A stretch of DNA of 55,748 bases, taken from an uncultured Rubritalea sp. GTDB taxonomy: Bacteria > Verrucomicrobiota > Verrucomicrobiia > Verrucomicrobiales > Akkermansiaceae. Below are positions 30,236 to 38,377 of this stretch, piece after piece. The position numbers and the translations under genes are program-made. The notes beneath the pieces were generated by a model. That model was not told the DNA's origin and searched no databases. It was given only the letters and a program-made list of their open reading frames with translations. Position 1 is the stretch's first letter. Every line of letters begins with the position of its first letter. The stretch is taken from the NCBI GenBank assembly GCA_937132085.1, contig CAKZNV010000053.1:1-55748 (forward strand), given 5' to 3'.

Positions 30236-30937
30236 ATGGCATTTATATTCGATACAGGCAAACACGGGTCGATCAACGACAACGCAATGAGAGACTTACC
30301 AGTAGGTAAGCATAACTATGAGATCATCGAGATCAAAGTAGTTCCAGTCAAGGCTGACAAGCTTAAGAAACGTAAGCAAATCTCAATCGCTCTCAAAGCA
30401 GAGGACGGTAAGAACTACACTACGTTTCTTGAGACACAGCCTAAGCCAGTCAAGGCAGCCGAGAAAGAGGGCGAGGAGATGCGAGCTAGAATTGCTGGCG
30501 AAACATTCAACGCTCTGCTTCTAGCAGCTGGCATCACGAAAGGGGTGAAGGTCACACTGCCTATGCTCAAGAAGCTCAAGGGTAAGATCGTTGGCATCGA
30601 GACCTCAGCTACTACCGTAGGTAAGGGCGAGACTGCTAAGGTCTATGTAAACATCCGCCTCATCGACTCACCATTTGAACTCGCTGACACTGGCTCTGAT
30701 GAAGAGGAAGAGGAGTATGAAGACGAAGAAGAAGGTGAAGAAGAATACGAAGCCGAAGCCGAAGAGGACGAGGAAGAGTATGAAGATGACGAGGAGGAAG
30801 AGGAGGAAGAGCCTGAACCACCGAAGCCGAAGAAGAAACGTGCTGCCAAGAAAGCAGCTAAGAAGCGTGCTAAGAAAGTAGTCGAGCCTGAAGAGGACGA
30901 GGAAGAAGAAGAAGGCGACTCAGACGAGCCTTGGTAA
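30236..30937 (+). CDS. SSB-like protein with acidic tail (DUF669-like)
   Basis: This 233-residue protein has an N-terminal beta-rich domain (residues 1-150, PVGKHNYEIIEIKVVPVKAD), followed by a long Glu/Asp tail interrupted by a Lys/Ala stretch (PPKPKKKRAAKKAAKKRAKK) and ending DSDEPW. Phage proteins next to Sak4-type ATPases commonly bind single-stranded DNA. The acidic tip with a terminal aromatic resembles the SSB C-terminal tail that recruits partner proteins. The OB fold itself is inferred. Confidence 0.75.
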   Translation: MAFIFDTGKHGSINDNAMRDLPVGKHNYEIIEIKVVPVKADKLKKRKQISIALKAEDGKNYTTFLETQPKPVKAAEKEGEEMRARIAGETFNALLLAAGITKGVKVTLPMLKKLKGKIVGIETSATTVGKGETAKVYVNIRLIDSPFELADTGSDEEEEEYEDEEEGEEEYEAEAEEDEEEYEDDEEEEEEEPEPPKPKKKRAAKKAAKKRAKKVVEPEEDEEEEEGDSDEPW

Positions 30938-30955
30938 ACCCTAACGTAGCTTGCG

Positions 30956-31336
30956 ATGATTGATAAGAAAATAATTACCTTAGAACTACCTCACAAAAGT
31001 CTTAGCCCTAACGCTAGACCTAACAGGTTTGCTAAGAGTAATCTTACCAAGCAAGCTAGAACTACAGCTAGCAGGGAGACCTACAAGTGTATGAACACTT
31101 GGGGTCTCCCCTCTGGCACTTACTACGTAGTGAGCCTACGGTTCATTGCTTACTGGAAAACTACACGGGGGAAGAGAGACGATGTAAATCTACTCGCCTC
31201 CTGTAAAGCTTACGAAGATGGTGTGCAGGATGCCATCGGACAAGACGACTCAACATGGTCGCTTGAGAAACCTGTTCACGGGTTTGATCCTGATAATCCA
31301 AGATTAGAAATAGAAATAGAAATAGAAATATTATGA
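30956..31336 (+). CDS. RusA-like Holliday junction resolvase
   Basis: This 126-residue protein shows the RusA pattern: LPHKSLSPNARPN near the start, then KRDDVNLLASCKAYEDGVQD (about 77-96) and GQDDSTW. In RusA the acidic residues of the RDDxN...DG region bind metal for branched-DNA cleavage. It would resolve recombination and replication intermediates before packaging. The end is a short Glu/Ile repeat (LEIEIEIEIL) encoded by a GAAATA microsatellite. It overlaps the exonuclease gene by 4 bases. Confidence 0.82.
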   Translation: MIDKKIITLELPHKSLSPNARPNRFAKSNLTKQARTTASRETYKCMNTWGLPSGTYYVVSLRFIAYWKTTRGKRDDVNLLASCKAYEDGVQDAIGQDDSTWSLEKPVHGFDPDNPRLEIEIEIEIL

Positions 31337-32058
31337 AACTTACTCTCGATTACTTAGCCTATTTTGACACAGAGACTACTGGGACTGACAAGGAGGATAG
31401 GCTGGTTCAGATAGCCTACCGCTACCCAGCAGCAAGCGAAGACGTGAATGCCTACTTCAAAGCACCACTACCTATCAAGTATCTAGCTATGGCAGTCCAT
31501 CACATAACACAGAAGATGGTGGACGACAGACCAGCATTCATCGATGACTCAGTTTCATCACGCATCGCTACTCTGGCTGAGCAGGGTGTAGTATTTGTTG
31601 CACACAACGCACAGTTCGATGTAAAGATGTTAGCCAAGGAAGGTATCGAGATACCAACCTACATTTGCACACTCAAGGTGATCAAGTATCTTGATGTGGA
31701 CCTCAAGTGTGAGTGCTACCAGCAACAGTATCTTCGCTACCTAGCTGGTATTGAAGTAGAGGCTCATGCCCATGATGCGTGGGGTGACATCCTAGTCCTT
31801 GAGCAACTGTTCATTAGATTTCTCAAGACCTTGATGAAGCGTGAGAAGCTGAGCTGCGAGGACGCTATCGATAAGATGATCTCTATCACACTAGAGCCAT
31901 CCGAGATCAAGGTCTTTACATTCGGTAAGCACAAGGGCGAGAAGATTGCTGACATCGCTCAGTCAGACAACGGCTACCTCAAGTGGTTATACAAAGAGAA
32001 GTCTGGTGAGGAGGAGCCTGACGAGGATTGGATCTACACGTTAGAGAAGTATGTTTGA
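31333..32058 (+). CDS. DnaQ-like 3'-5' exonuclease with ExoX-type C-terminus
   Basis: This 241-residue exonuclease of the DEDDh type has ExoI YFDTETTG (D12, E14), ExoII FVAHNAQFDV (about 87-96) and ExoIII-like HAHDAWGD (about 141-148). The end FTFGKHKGEKIADIAQSDNG with YLKWLYKEK is the small domain found at the C-terminus of ExoX-like enzymes. It likely proofreads or trims ends during replication and recombination. The ATG overlaps the RusA-like gene stop, and its stop overlaps the next start by 8 bases. Confidence 0.87.
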   Translation: MKLTLDYLAYFDTETTGTDKEDRLVQIAYRYPAASEDVNAYFKAPLPIKYLAMAVHHITQKMVDDRPAFIDDSVSSRIATLAEQGVVFVAHNAQFDVKMLAKEGIEIPTYICTLKVIKYLDVDLKCECYQQQYLRYLAGIEVEAHAHDAWGDILVLEQLFIRFLKTLMKREKLSCEDAIDKMISITLEPSEIKVFTFGKHKGEKIADIAQSDNGYLKWLYKEKSGEEEPDEDWIYTLEKYV

Positions 32059-33190
32059 TCCTGAAAGCACAGCATTGGATATTTTAATCCCTAAGTATCT
32101 AGTGCACTGCTACATCTACTACAAACTAGGGACTAGCATAATATCTGACAGCCAGTTTGACACTATGGCTCAGAGAATTTACAGGAACTGGGATGATATA
32201 GATCACCCTAACAAAGATCTTATAGATAAAGAAGGACTCAAATCAGGAGGCAGTTACATACAGTTCACGTCACGTATAGAGCACGCTGCTAACTACCTAC
32301 TAAGAAACCAAGACACCACTATGAAATTCGACATACTAAAACTACGCAAGGCGATAGATAAATACTCAATGAATATCGGTGAGGAGAATATCCACATCCA
32401 TGTTCCAGATAACAGAGCCAAGGAGCGCACACACCTAGGTCTCTCAGAAGTTTGCCACAAGTGTCCGAGGTCTGCGTGGTTTGCTTTCAGAAAGATACAC
32501 CAGAAGGAGCACCCGCCCCAGCTAATGCGACTCTTCCAACGTGGACATCGTGAGGAATTTTTCTTCACTGAGTTGCTGAATCGTATCGGTCTAACAGTTT
32601 GGGAGATCAACCCGAAGACTGGTAAGCATTTCAAGGTGTCAGATTGTGAGGGACATTTACGAGGGACGATGGATAGGGTGGGTAAGGATAAGCTCATGCA
32701 CTTCGCCTCCACGACTGACGCATTCCTCATTGAGTTCAAGACATCCAACGATGCTCGATTCAAGAAGCTTAAGAAAGAAGGTCTTAAGAAATCCAACCCG
32801 CAATACTACGGTCAGATCCAAGGTTACATGGGGCTGGAGAAAAATCTAAAAGGCTGTCTCTTTATGTCAGTCAATAAGAACGATGACGAGATCTACATAG
32901 AGTGGGTGACTCCAGATCCAGAGGCTCTTCAACACATCTTAGTCAGAGCTGAGGACATACTCAACGCTACTGCTCCGATACGCCGTATAGCTAAGCGAAA
33001 AGGTTACTGGGAGTGCAAGACTATGTGTAGTTACATGGATCATTGCTTCGATAAAGATAGGCAGTCTGATAGGAGTTGTCGGTCTTGCCGCAATGCTCGT
33101 CCTATAGCTGGTGGAAAATGGAAGTGCGTTCTGAGCAAACAAAAGTATGGTAAGCTATGCAAGCAGTGGGAGGATTGCAATGTCAAGTAA
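32051..33190 (+). CDS. LigA-related N-terminus fused to Cas4/RecB-like nuclease
   Basis: Residues ~1-90 of this 379-residue protein resemble the small phage 'DNA ligase LigA-related' family (YYKLGTSIISDSQFDTMAQR). From ~120 on it looks like a PD-(D/E)xK nuclease of Cas4/RecB type: ERTHLGLSEVCHKCPRSAW with cysteines near 134-137, EFKTSND near 228, QIQGYMG near 255, and the C-terminal cluster CKTMCSYMDHC near 322. Cas4-like enzymes bind a 4Fe-4S cluster through such cysteines and chew DNA ends. A Cys-rich end (SCRSCRNARP) follows. Phages carry related exonucleases for recombination. It is not evidence for a phage CRISPR system. Confidence 0.72.
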   Translation: MFDPESTALDILIPKYLVHCYIYYKLGTSIISDSQFDTMAQRIYRNWDDIDHPNKDLIDKEGLKSGGSYIQFTSRIEHAANYLLRNQDTTMKFDILKLRKAIDKYSMNIGEENIHIHVPDNRAKERTHLGLSEVCHKCPRSAWFAFRKIHQKEHPPQLMRLFQRGHREEFFFTELLNRIGLTVWEINPKTGKHFKVSDCEGHLRGTMDRVGKDKLMHFASTTDAFLIEFKTSNDARFKKLKKEGLKKSNPQYYGQIQGYMGLEKNLKGCLFMSVNKNDDEIYIEWVTPDPEALQHILVRAEDILNATAPIRRIAKRKGYWECKTMCSYMDHCFDKDRQSDRSCRSCRNARPIAGGKWKCVLSKQKYGKLCKQWEDCNVK

Positions 33191-33431
33191 CATACCACTA
33201 GACTGCTCTGTAGCACTATTTCAGAACTGGTTCTTCACCCAAATAGAGTATGGTAACAATCACTACTTAACTGACGCACAGATAGCTGAGAAAGCAGGGA
33301 TCAGTCCTGGCTACTACAGCAACTGCAAGAATGGCAAGACATCTATATCGTTCAACGCTGCTATAAAAATAGCTGACGTTGTAGGACTCAAAGTAGAATT
33401 TAAAGTTATACCGAATGAGAAAAAAACCTAG
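33180..33431 (+). CDS. Cro/CI-family HTH protein
   Basis: This 83-residue protein has an XRE-type helix-turn-helix (YLTDAQIAEKAGISPGYYSN with NCKNGKTSIS), about residues 29-55. The start is ATG 33180, which overlaps the previous stop by 11 bases; an earlier in-frame ATG at 33147 lies inside that gene. It ends 17 bases inside the helicase gene. It may regulate early or replication genes. Confidence 0.75.
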   Translation: MSSNIPLDCSVALFQNWFFTQIEYGNNHYLTDAQIAEKAGISPGYYSNCKNGKTSISFNAAIKIADVVGLKVEFKVIPNEKKT

Positions 33432-35112
33432 AGACTACCAGATAGAAGGACTGAATTGTATGTGGGATAAACTTCACAATACTACAGACAACCTGCTGTG
33501 CATATCGCCCACTGGAACGGGTAAGACTTTCAAGATAAACGCATTCTGCAAACGATTCCTGAATACATACCGCAGGACTAAGATACTATGTATTACGCAC
33601 GATAAGACAATCATTAGCCAGAATGCCCAAGCTATGAGGGACTACTGGGAGACAGCAGACATCGGCATATACTCAGCTGGTTTGAAGCGCAAGGATACTA
33701 GAAACAGAATGATCTACGGAGGTATTCAATCCGTTAGAGATAAGGCTAAGTCTTTCGGTAAGGTTAACATATTGATCATCGATGAGGCTCACCTACTATC
33801 TCCAAATGATGGGACGAGCTATAAGAAATTCATCGAAGGTCTTATGAAGAAGAATCCTAAGTTACGAATCTTCCTGTTCTCAGCCACACCCTACAGGCTG
33901 GGTCAGGGTCATCTGCTGGAGAGCGACTTCGCTGATTCAATAGCATTCGATTTCACAGAAACATCCAAGTTCATGTGGTTCGTTTATCAGGGCTACCTAT
34001 CTAAGCTGATCACCAAGAAAGCTGTCAAAGAAATCGACATCACCGATGCTCGTATGCGTGGTGGTGAATTTAACAACACCGATATTCAACGACTCTCCAA
34101 CACAAGAGAGAACAACATCGCTGTAGTAGAGGAGTGTATGCGCTACGGTATGGACAGGAGACACTGGATGGTGTTCGCCTCTGGAGTCGAGCACGGTATG
34201 GCTCTGGCTGAGCAGTTCAAAGCTTACGGCATTCAAGCTGTCTGTCTCCATGCTAAGTCTGCTAGCAGAGACGAGGAGCTGGCGAAGTGGGAGGCTGGCG
34301 AGTATCGTGTCATGATCAATGTCGGTCTCTACACTACAGGCTACGACTTCCCTGCCCTAGATCTTATCGCTGTAGCCCGTGCAACGCAGTCTACGGCTCT
34401 CTGGGTGCAGATGTGTGGGCGTGGCACTAGATGTGTCTACGCTGGCTCTCACGACCTCTCAACGCAAGCTGGTAGGCTCGCATCCATAGCCGAAGGACCT
34501 AAGCAGAATTGCCTAGTCCTCGACTTCGCTGGCAACACACGTAGACTAGGACCAATCAACTGCCCCGTCATTCCCAAGTCTCGACAAAAAGGAGATGGTG
34601 ATACGGGCGAGGCTCCTGTCAAGACATGTCCTAAGTGCGAGACCTATAATCACACTAGAGCACCAGTCTGTGAGGAGTGTGGCTACGAGTTCCCTCCACC
34701 TGAGTCAGTGACTTCGGAGGCAGACGACATGGACATCATGGTATCTGAGGCACTGGAGCCAGATATACAGGACGTGAGTATTATCAACGGGACTTACGAC
34801 AAAGGCACAGCGAGATCCACTAACCGAGACTACTTCAAGTGCGTCTACAATTCATTCTCGGAAGAGTATGTCCAGTACTTCCATCCTGGATTCAATCATA
34901 AAGAAATTAGAGATAGATTTGAAAACTGGTGGTGGTCTTGTATTGAGCCAGCTGACAAACGTCTACACAAAACACGAACTACTTACTCATTCCCTAAGTC
35001 TATAGGTGAGGCTTTAGATAGAGCTAGTAATGAGCTTAGAGTTCCAGATATAATTAAGGTTGACATGAACAGTCATTTCAGGAATATTGAGGGAGTTGAA
35101 TTTAAACTATGA
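33415..35112 (+). CDS. DEAD/DEAH-box SF2 helicase with zinc ribbon
   Basis: This 565-residue helicase of the SSL2/RadD-like type has Walker A PTGTGKT (32-38), DEAH near 122-125 (LIIDEAH), SATPYR, and a C-terminal motor ending in QMCGRGTR (motif VI). A four-cysteine zinc ribbon (CPKCETYNHTRAPVCEECGY, about 403-422) follows. The last 100 residues (YVQYFHPGFNHKEIRDRFEN) resemble a domain often seen after such phage helicases. It probably unwinds DNA or branched structures in replication. It overlaps the clamp-like gene by four bases. Confidence 0.88.
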   Translation: MRKKPRDYQIEGLNCMWDKLHNTTDNLLCISPTGTGKTFKINAFCKRFLNTYRRTKILCITHDKTIISQNAQAMRDYWETADIGIYSAGLKRKDTRNRMIYGGIQSVRDKAKSFGKVNILIIDEAHLLSPNDGTSYKKFIEGLMKKNPKLRIFLFSATPYRLGQGHLLESDFADSIAFDFTETSKFMWFVYQGYLSKLITKKAVKEIDITDARMRGGEFNNTDIQRLSNTRENNIAVVEECMRYGMDRRHWMVFASGVEHGMALAEQFKAYGIQAVCLHAKSASRDEELAKWEAGEYRVMINVGLYTTGYDFPALDLIAVARATQSTALWVQMCGRGTRCVYAGSHDLSTQAGRLASIAEGPKQNCLVLDFAGNTRRLGPINCPVIPKSRQKGDGDTGEAPVKTCPKCETYNHTRAPVCEECGYEFPPPESVTSEADDMDIMVSEALEPDIQDVSIINGTYDKGTARSTNRDYFKCVYNSFSEEYVQYFHPGFNHKEIRDRFENWWWSCIEPADKRLHKTRTTYSFPKSIGEALDRASNELRVPDIIKVDMNSHFRNIEGVEFKL

Positions 35113-36104
35113 AAAGTAAACTACAGATCGCAATGAAAGCTTGTAACTCTAACGGGACACAGGCTGAAGCTGCTATGGTAAAATTCCAGAATGGAAAACT
35201 CATAGCATACGGAGGAACATTTTGTCTCCAGATACCAATTAGCATAGGTGCTGAGTGTGCATTCAAGCCACAAACATTGCTGAACTTCTATCGTAAGGAT
35301 AGGACAGGCGCATCGTTCACAGTGAAGAACGGAAAGCTCAAGGTCAAGCATGGGAGTGAGACTGTCACGATGCAGTGTCTATCTCCTGAGAAGCTGGCTA
35401 TCATCGATGTATTCAAGGAACCTAAAGAGACACCTTGGATTCCAGCTCCAGCTCTCAAAGCTCTGACTCTGTGCGTTGACTCATCACACTCGATGCAAGC
35501 ACTACAAGGTATCTGTGTTAGGGACCAAGAAGCGATAGCTACTAATGGTAGAGCTGTTGTAGCTATACCTCTGGACTTTGGAGCTGCCGAGTTCACCATA
35601 CCTATGTACACCGTAGCGTTCCTCTCCACTTGTGACGACAAGGTTACACACTACGCATTCGATGAGACCTGTCTGAAACTTTGGATGGAATCTGGTATGA
35701 CACTCTGCACCCGATTGATCAGTGCCGAAGGTTTTCCTGATGTAGATAAGATACTGGATCAGAAAGACGAGGCTATCGTTATGAACAAGGGGATCAAGGA
35801 CGAGCTACGAACTTTGAAGTGCGACACAATCGAGCTAACCCAGAAAGGCATTCGATACAAGGTGGATTCCGAAGGTGTGGGCACTATTGTATGCAAGTCA
35901 CCGAAACGATACTGCTTCGTGATGAATAAGTCTACATTCGATACGATACTTAATATAAATATAGGAACTAAGTTCTTTACTTCTGATAATAAAGATATCA
36001 TCATAGGTAACGGTAAAGATAAGTTCCGAAGTGCCTGTAGTCTACTGCGCACCAATCCATTCATAACAGTCAGACCCAGCGGCGATGACGACATCCCATT
36101 CTAG
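35109..36104 (+). CDS. DnaN-like sliding clamp
   Basis: This 331-residue protein resembles DNA polymerase III beta-type clamps in the central and C-terminal part: ALQGICVRDQEAIATNGRAV (about 137-156), a following LP-type strand, and LISAEGFPDVDKIL (about 203-216). It would encircle DNA and tether the polymerase encoded next to it. The similarity is to folding pattern and short motifs, not high identity. It ends DDDIPF, which could be a tail or partner contact. It overlaps the helicase gene by an ATGA junction. I see no clamp loader in the window. Confidence 0.72.
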   Translation: MKSKLQIAMKACNSNGTQAEAAMVKFQNGKLIAYGGTFCLQIPISIGAECAFKPQTLLNFYRKDRTGASFTVKNGKLKVKHGSETVTMQCLSPEKLAIIDVFKEPKETPWIPAPALKALTLCVDSSHSMQALQGICVRDQEAIATNGRAVVAIPLDFGAAEFTIPMYTVAFLSTCDDKVTHYAFDETCLKLWMESGMTLCTRLISAEGFPDVDKILDQKDEAIVMNKGIKDELRTLKCDTIELTQKGIRYKVDSEGVGTIVCKSPKRYCFVMNKSTFDTILNINIGTKFFTSDNKDIIIGNGKDKFRSACSLLRTNPFITVRPSGDDDIPF

Positions 36105-36105
36105 T

Positions 36106-38106
36106 ATGAGCCTATTTGAAATCCCTAAAGGAAAGCGAACCAAAGTAAAGTTCAACCCCAAGCCAGCAATACCACCTACCACTTGGAGGAAAGATAACCA
36201 CTTCCCTGATCTATCAGGAGCAAAGGCTATCTCGTTTGACGTAGAAACTTACGATCCTGATTTGAATACCTATGGTCCTGGCTGGGGCAGAGGCAGGGGG
36301 CATATAGTTGGTATAGCTCTGGGAACTGATGACGGGTTTCAGCACTACTACCCGATGCGTCATGAAGATGAGTCGGAAGACAACTATGATCCAGAGCAGG
36401 TTTTAGCATACGCACGGGAACAGCTCTCTCGTCCACACCAACGCAAGGTCGGACACAATACAATCTATGACGTAGGTTGGCTTGAGTTTGAGGGCGTGCC
36501 CGTTGTAGGTAAGATCTGGGACACCATGCTTGCTGAGCGTTTGATCGATTACAACGAGCCAGCATCACTGGAAGCTACTGCTACACGATATAATATTGCT
36601 GGTAAAGATTCAGCAGATCTATACAAATGGCTCTATGATTACTACGGTCAGACTGCCAAGCCAAGCTCTGGTAGAAAGCTTCGTAGCGTAGCAGCCTCCA
36701 ACTTCTACCGATGCCCACCAAGGCTCATCGGATCGTATGCTGAGTCTGATGTTAGGATTCCAATTCAAGTAGCTAGAAAGCAGCACGACATCCTCAATCG
36801 TGCAGGACTGTCTGACGTATTCGATATGGAGTGCCGACTGATTCCTGTCTTGGTGTCAATGCGTATGCAAGGTGTGCGAGTTGATCTCGACAAAGCGGAG
36901 CGAGCGTATGACGGTATCAATAAGGAGATAGATAAGACCCAGAGTAGGATTGATAAGATAGCTGGTATCAGAGGAGTAGAGACAGGGTCTCCCGTTGCTA
37001 TGGAGAAAGTGTTCGGAAAGCTAGGTCTCAATCCAGTAATAAATCCTAATGGTAAAGTATCACTGTCGGCTGCTAACTTAGCTGGCATGAGCCACCCGAT
37101 CATTCAGGAGATGGTAGATCTTGCTGAGCTTACTAAATATAACTCTACCTTTATTGAGAGTTATATACTTAACTCTAACGTAGGCGGCATAGTCTACGGA
37201 GAGTTCAACCAGATGGGTGCGATCACTGGACGTTTCAGTAGCTCCAACCCTAACCTACAGAACTTGCCGTCTAAGAACGAGCTGGCTCGTATGGTGCGTG
37301 AGATCTTCGTCCCTCACCACGGACACAGGTTCTGGAGAAAGTATGACTACTCGTCCATCGAGAACAGGGTCTTCGCTGAGTATGCTGTCGGTGATGCTGG
37401 TGAGAAACTACGTCAGCAGTATATCGACCAGCCTCTGACAGATTATCACAACTGGTGTCTTGAGCTAGTAGCTCCGTATGCTAAGTGGGACATATCTACT
37501 GAGCTTAAGTATAAGAAGAAGCGTAAGCCTATTAAGAACATTAACTTCGGTATTGTTTACGGTATGGGCATTGATAAGTTAGCAGCTAGTTTGGGTATTC
37601 CAAGAGCTGAGGCTGAGATTCTGATGGCAGCGTATCATGATGCACTTCCGCACGTAAAGAAGACGATGGACTACTTGGCTGACCAAGCCGACAAGAGAGG
37701 CTTCTCTGAGACCATCATGGGACGCAAGGTTAAGTTTGATATGTGGGAGCCTGATGAGTGGTCAGCCACACCTAAGCCAGCCTTACAACGCAACCACGCC
37801 CTCGCTAACTACGGATTCAACATCAGGAAAGCTGGTCTATACAAAGCCACCAACTACACAATTCAGGGATCAGCTGCCGACCTCATGAAGATGGCTATGG
37901 TTCAGTGCTGGGAGCAAGGGATCTTCGATGCTACTGGGATTCCAGTAATGACAGTGCATGATGAGCTTAACTTCTCCGAGGACGGAGGAGAGGACGATGC
38001 TTTCGATGAGATGGTGAACGTCATGGAGACTGCTATACCTATGCGTGTTCCAATACTGGTTGACGGTGAGATAGGTAAGAACTGGTCAGATCTGGAGGAC
38101 TTATAA
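36106..38106 (+). CDS. Family A DNA polymerase with 3'-5' exonuclease
   Basis: This 666-residue replicative polymerase is T7/Pol I-like. The exonuclease has SFDVET (D45, E47), GHNTIYDVGW and YAESDVR. The polymerase has motif A KYDYSSIE (about 413-420), motif B RKPIKNINFGIVYGMG (about 473-488) and motif C TVHDEL (about 616-621). The DIE-type site in motif A is typical of this family. The start is ATG 36106, one base after the clamp-like gene stop; an earlier in-frame ATG at 36085 is inside it. There is no 5'-nuclease domain. It is the last replication gene before the convergent late operon. Confidence 0.95.
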   Translation: MSLFEIPKGKRTKVKFNPKPAIPPTTWRKDNHFPDLSGAKAISFDVETYDPDLNTYGPGWGRGRGHIVGIALGTDDGFQHYYPMRHEDESEDNYDPEQVLAYAREQLSRPHQRKVGHNTIYDVGWLEFEGVPVVGKIWDTMLAERLIDYNEPASLEATATRYNIAGKDSADLYKWLYDYYGQTAKPSSGRKLRSVAASNFYRCPPRLIGSYAESDVRIPIQVARKQHDILNRAGLSDVFDMECRLIPVLVSMRMQGVRVDLDKAERAYDGINKEIDKTQSRIDKIAGIRGVETGSPVAMEKVFGKLGLNPVINPNGKVSLSAANLAGMSHPIIQEMVDLAELTKYNSTFIESYILNSNVGGIVYGEFNQMGAITGRFSSSNPNLQNLPSKNELARMVREIFVPHHGHRFWRKYDYSSIENRVFAEYAVGDAGEKLRQQYIDQPLTDYHNWCLELVAPYAKWDISTELKYKKKRKPIKNINFGIVYGMGIDKLAASLGIPRAEAEILMAAYHDALPHVKKTMDYLADQADKRGFSETIMGRKVKFDMWEPDEWSATPKPALQRNHALANYGFNIRKAGLYKATNYTIQGSAADLMKMAMVQCWEQGIFDATGIPVMTVHDELNFSEDGGEDDAFDEMVNVMETAIPMRVPILVDGEIGKNWSDLEDL

Positions 38107-38107
38107 T

Positions 38108-38377
38108 ATGGGATACCACGTAATCAATCACATGGAGATAAGAAACCCTGAGCTTGTTAGGCTAGGGCTTGTAATAGCTAGGGAGTATCATGAAGGATTC
38201 GAGCTGAAGCACTTCAGAGCCACACCTACTGGCGTGGTATTCTACGGTGACGGGGATCAGGAAGTAGAATACACTTGGGACGCAATAGGTTTCAGATTCT
38301 ATGCCAACGGTAGTGTCAGTTTCCTAGATGGATTTGCTGAACAGTGTCATGATAAGTTTAAAGGCAGTAAGACCTAA
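38108..38377 (+). CDS. Small hypothetical protein after the polymerase
   Basis: This 89-residue protein begins MGYHVINHMEIRNPELVRLG and has a beta-rich middle (VVFYGDGDQEVEYTWDAIG). It starts right after the polymerase stop, so it is co-transcribed with it. It ends at the convergence point: the stop overlaps the stop of the leftward giant virion gene by four bases. Function is unknown. Confidence 0.68.
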   Translation: MGYHVINHMEIRNPELVRLGLVIAREYHEGFELKHFRATPTGVVFYGDGDQEVEYTWDAIGFRFYANGSVSFLDGFAEQCHDKFKGSKT

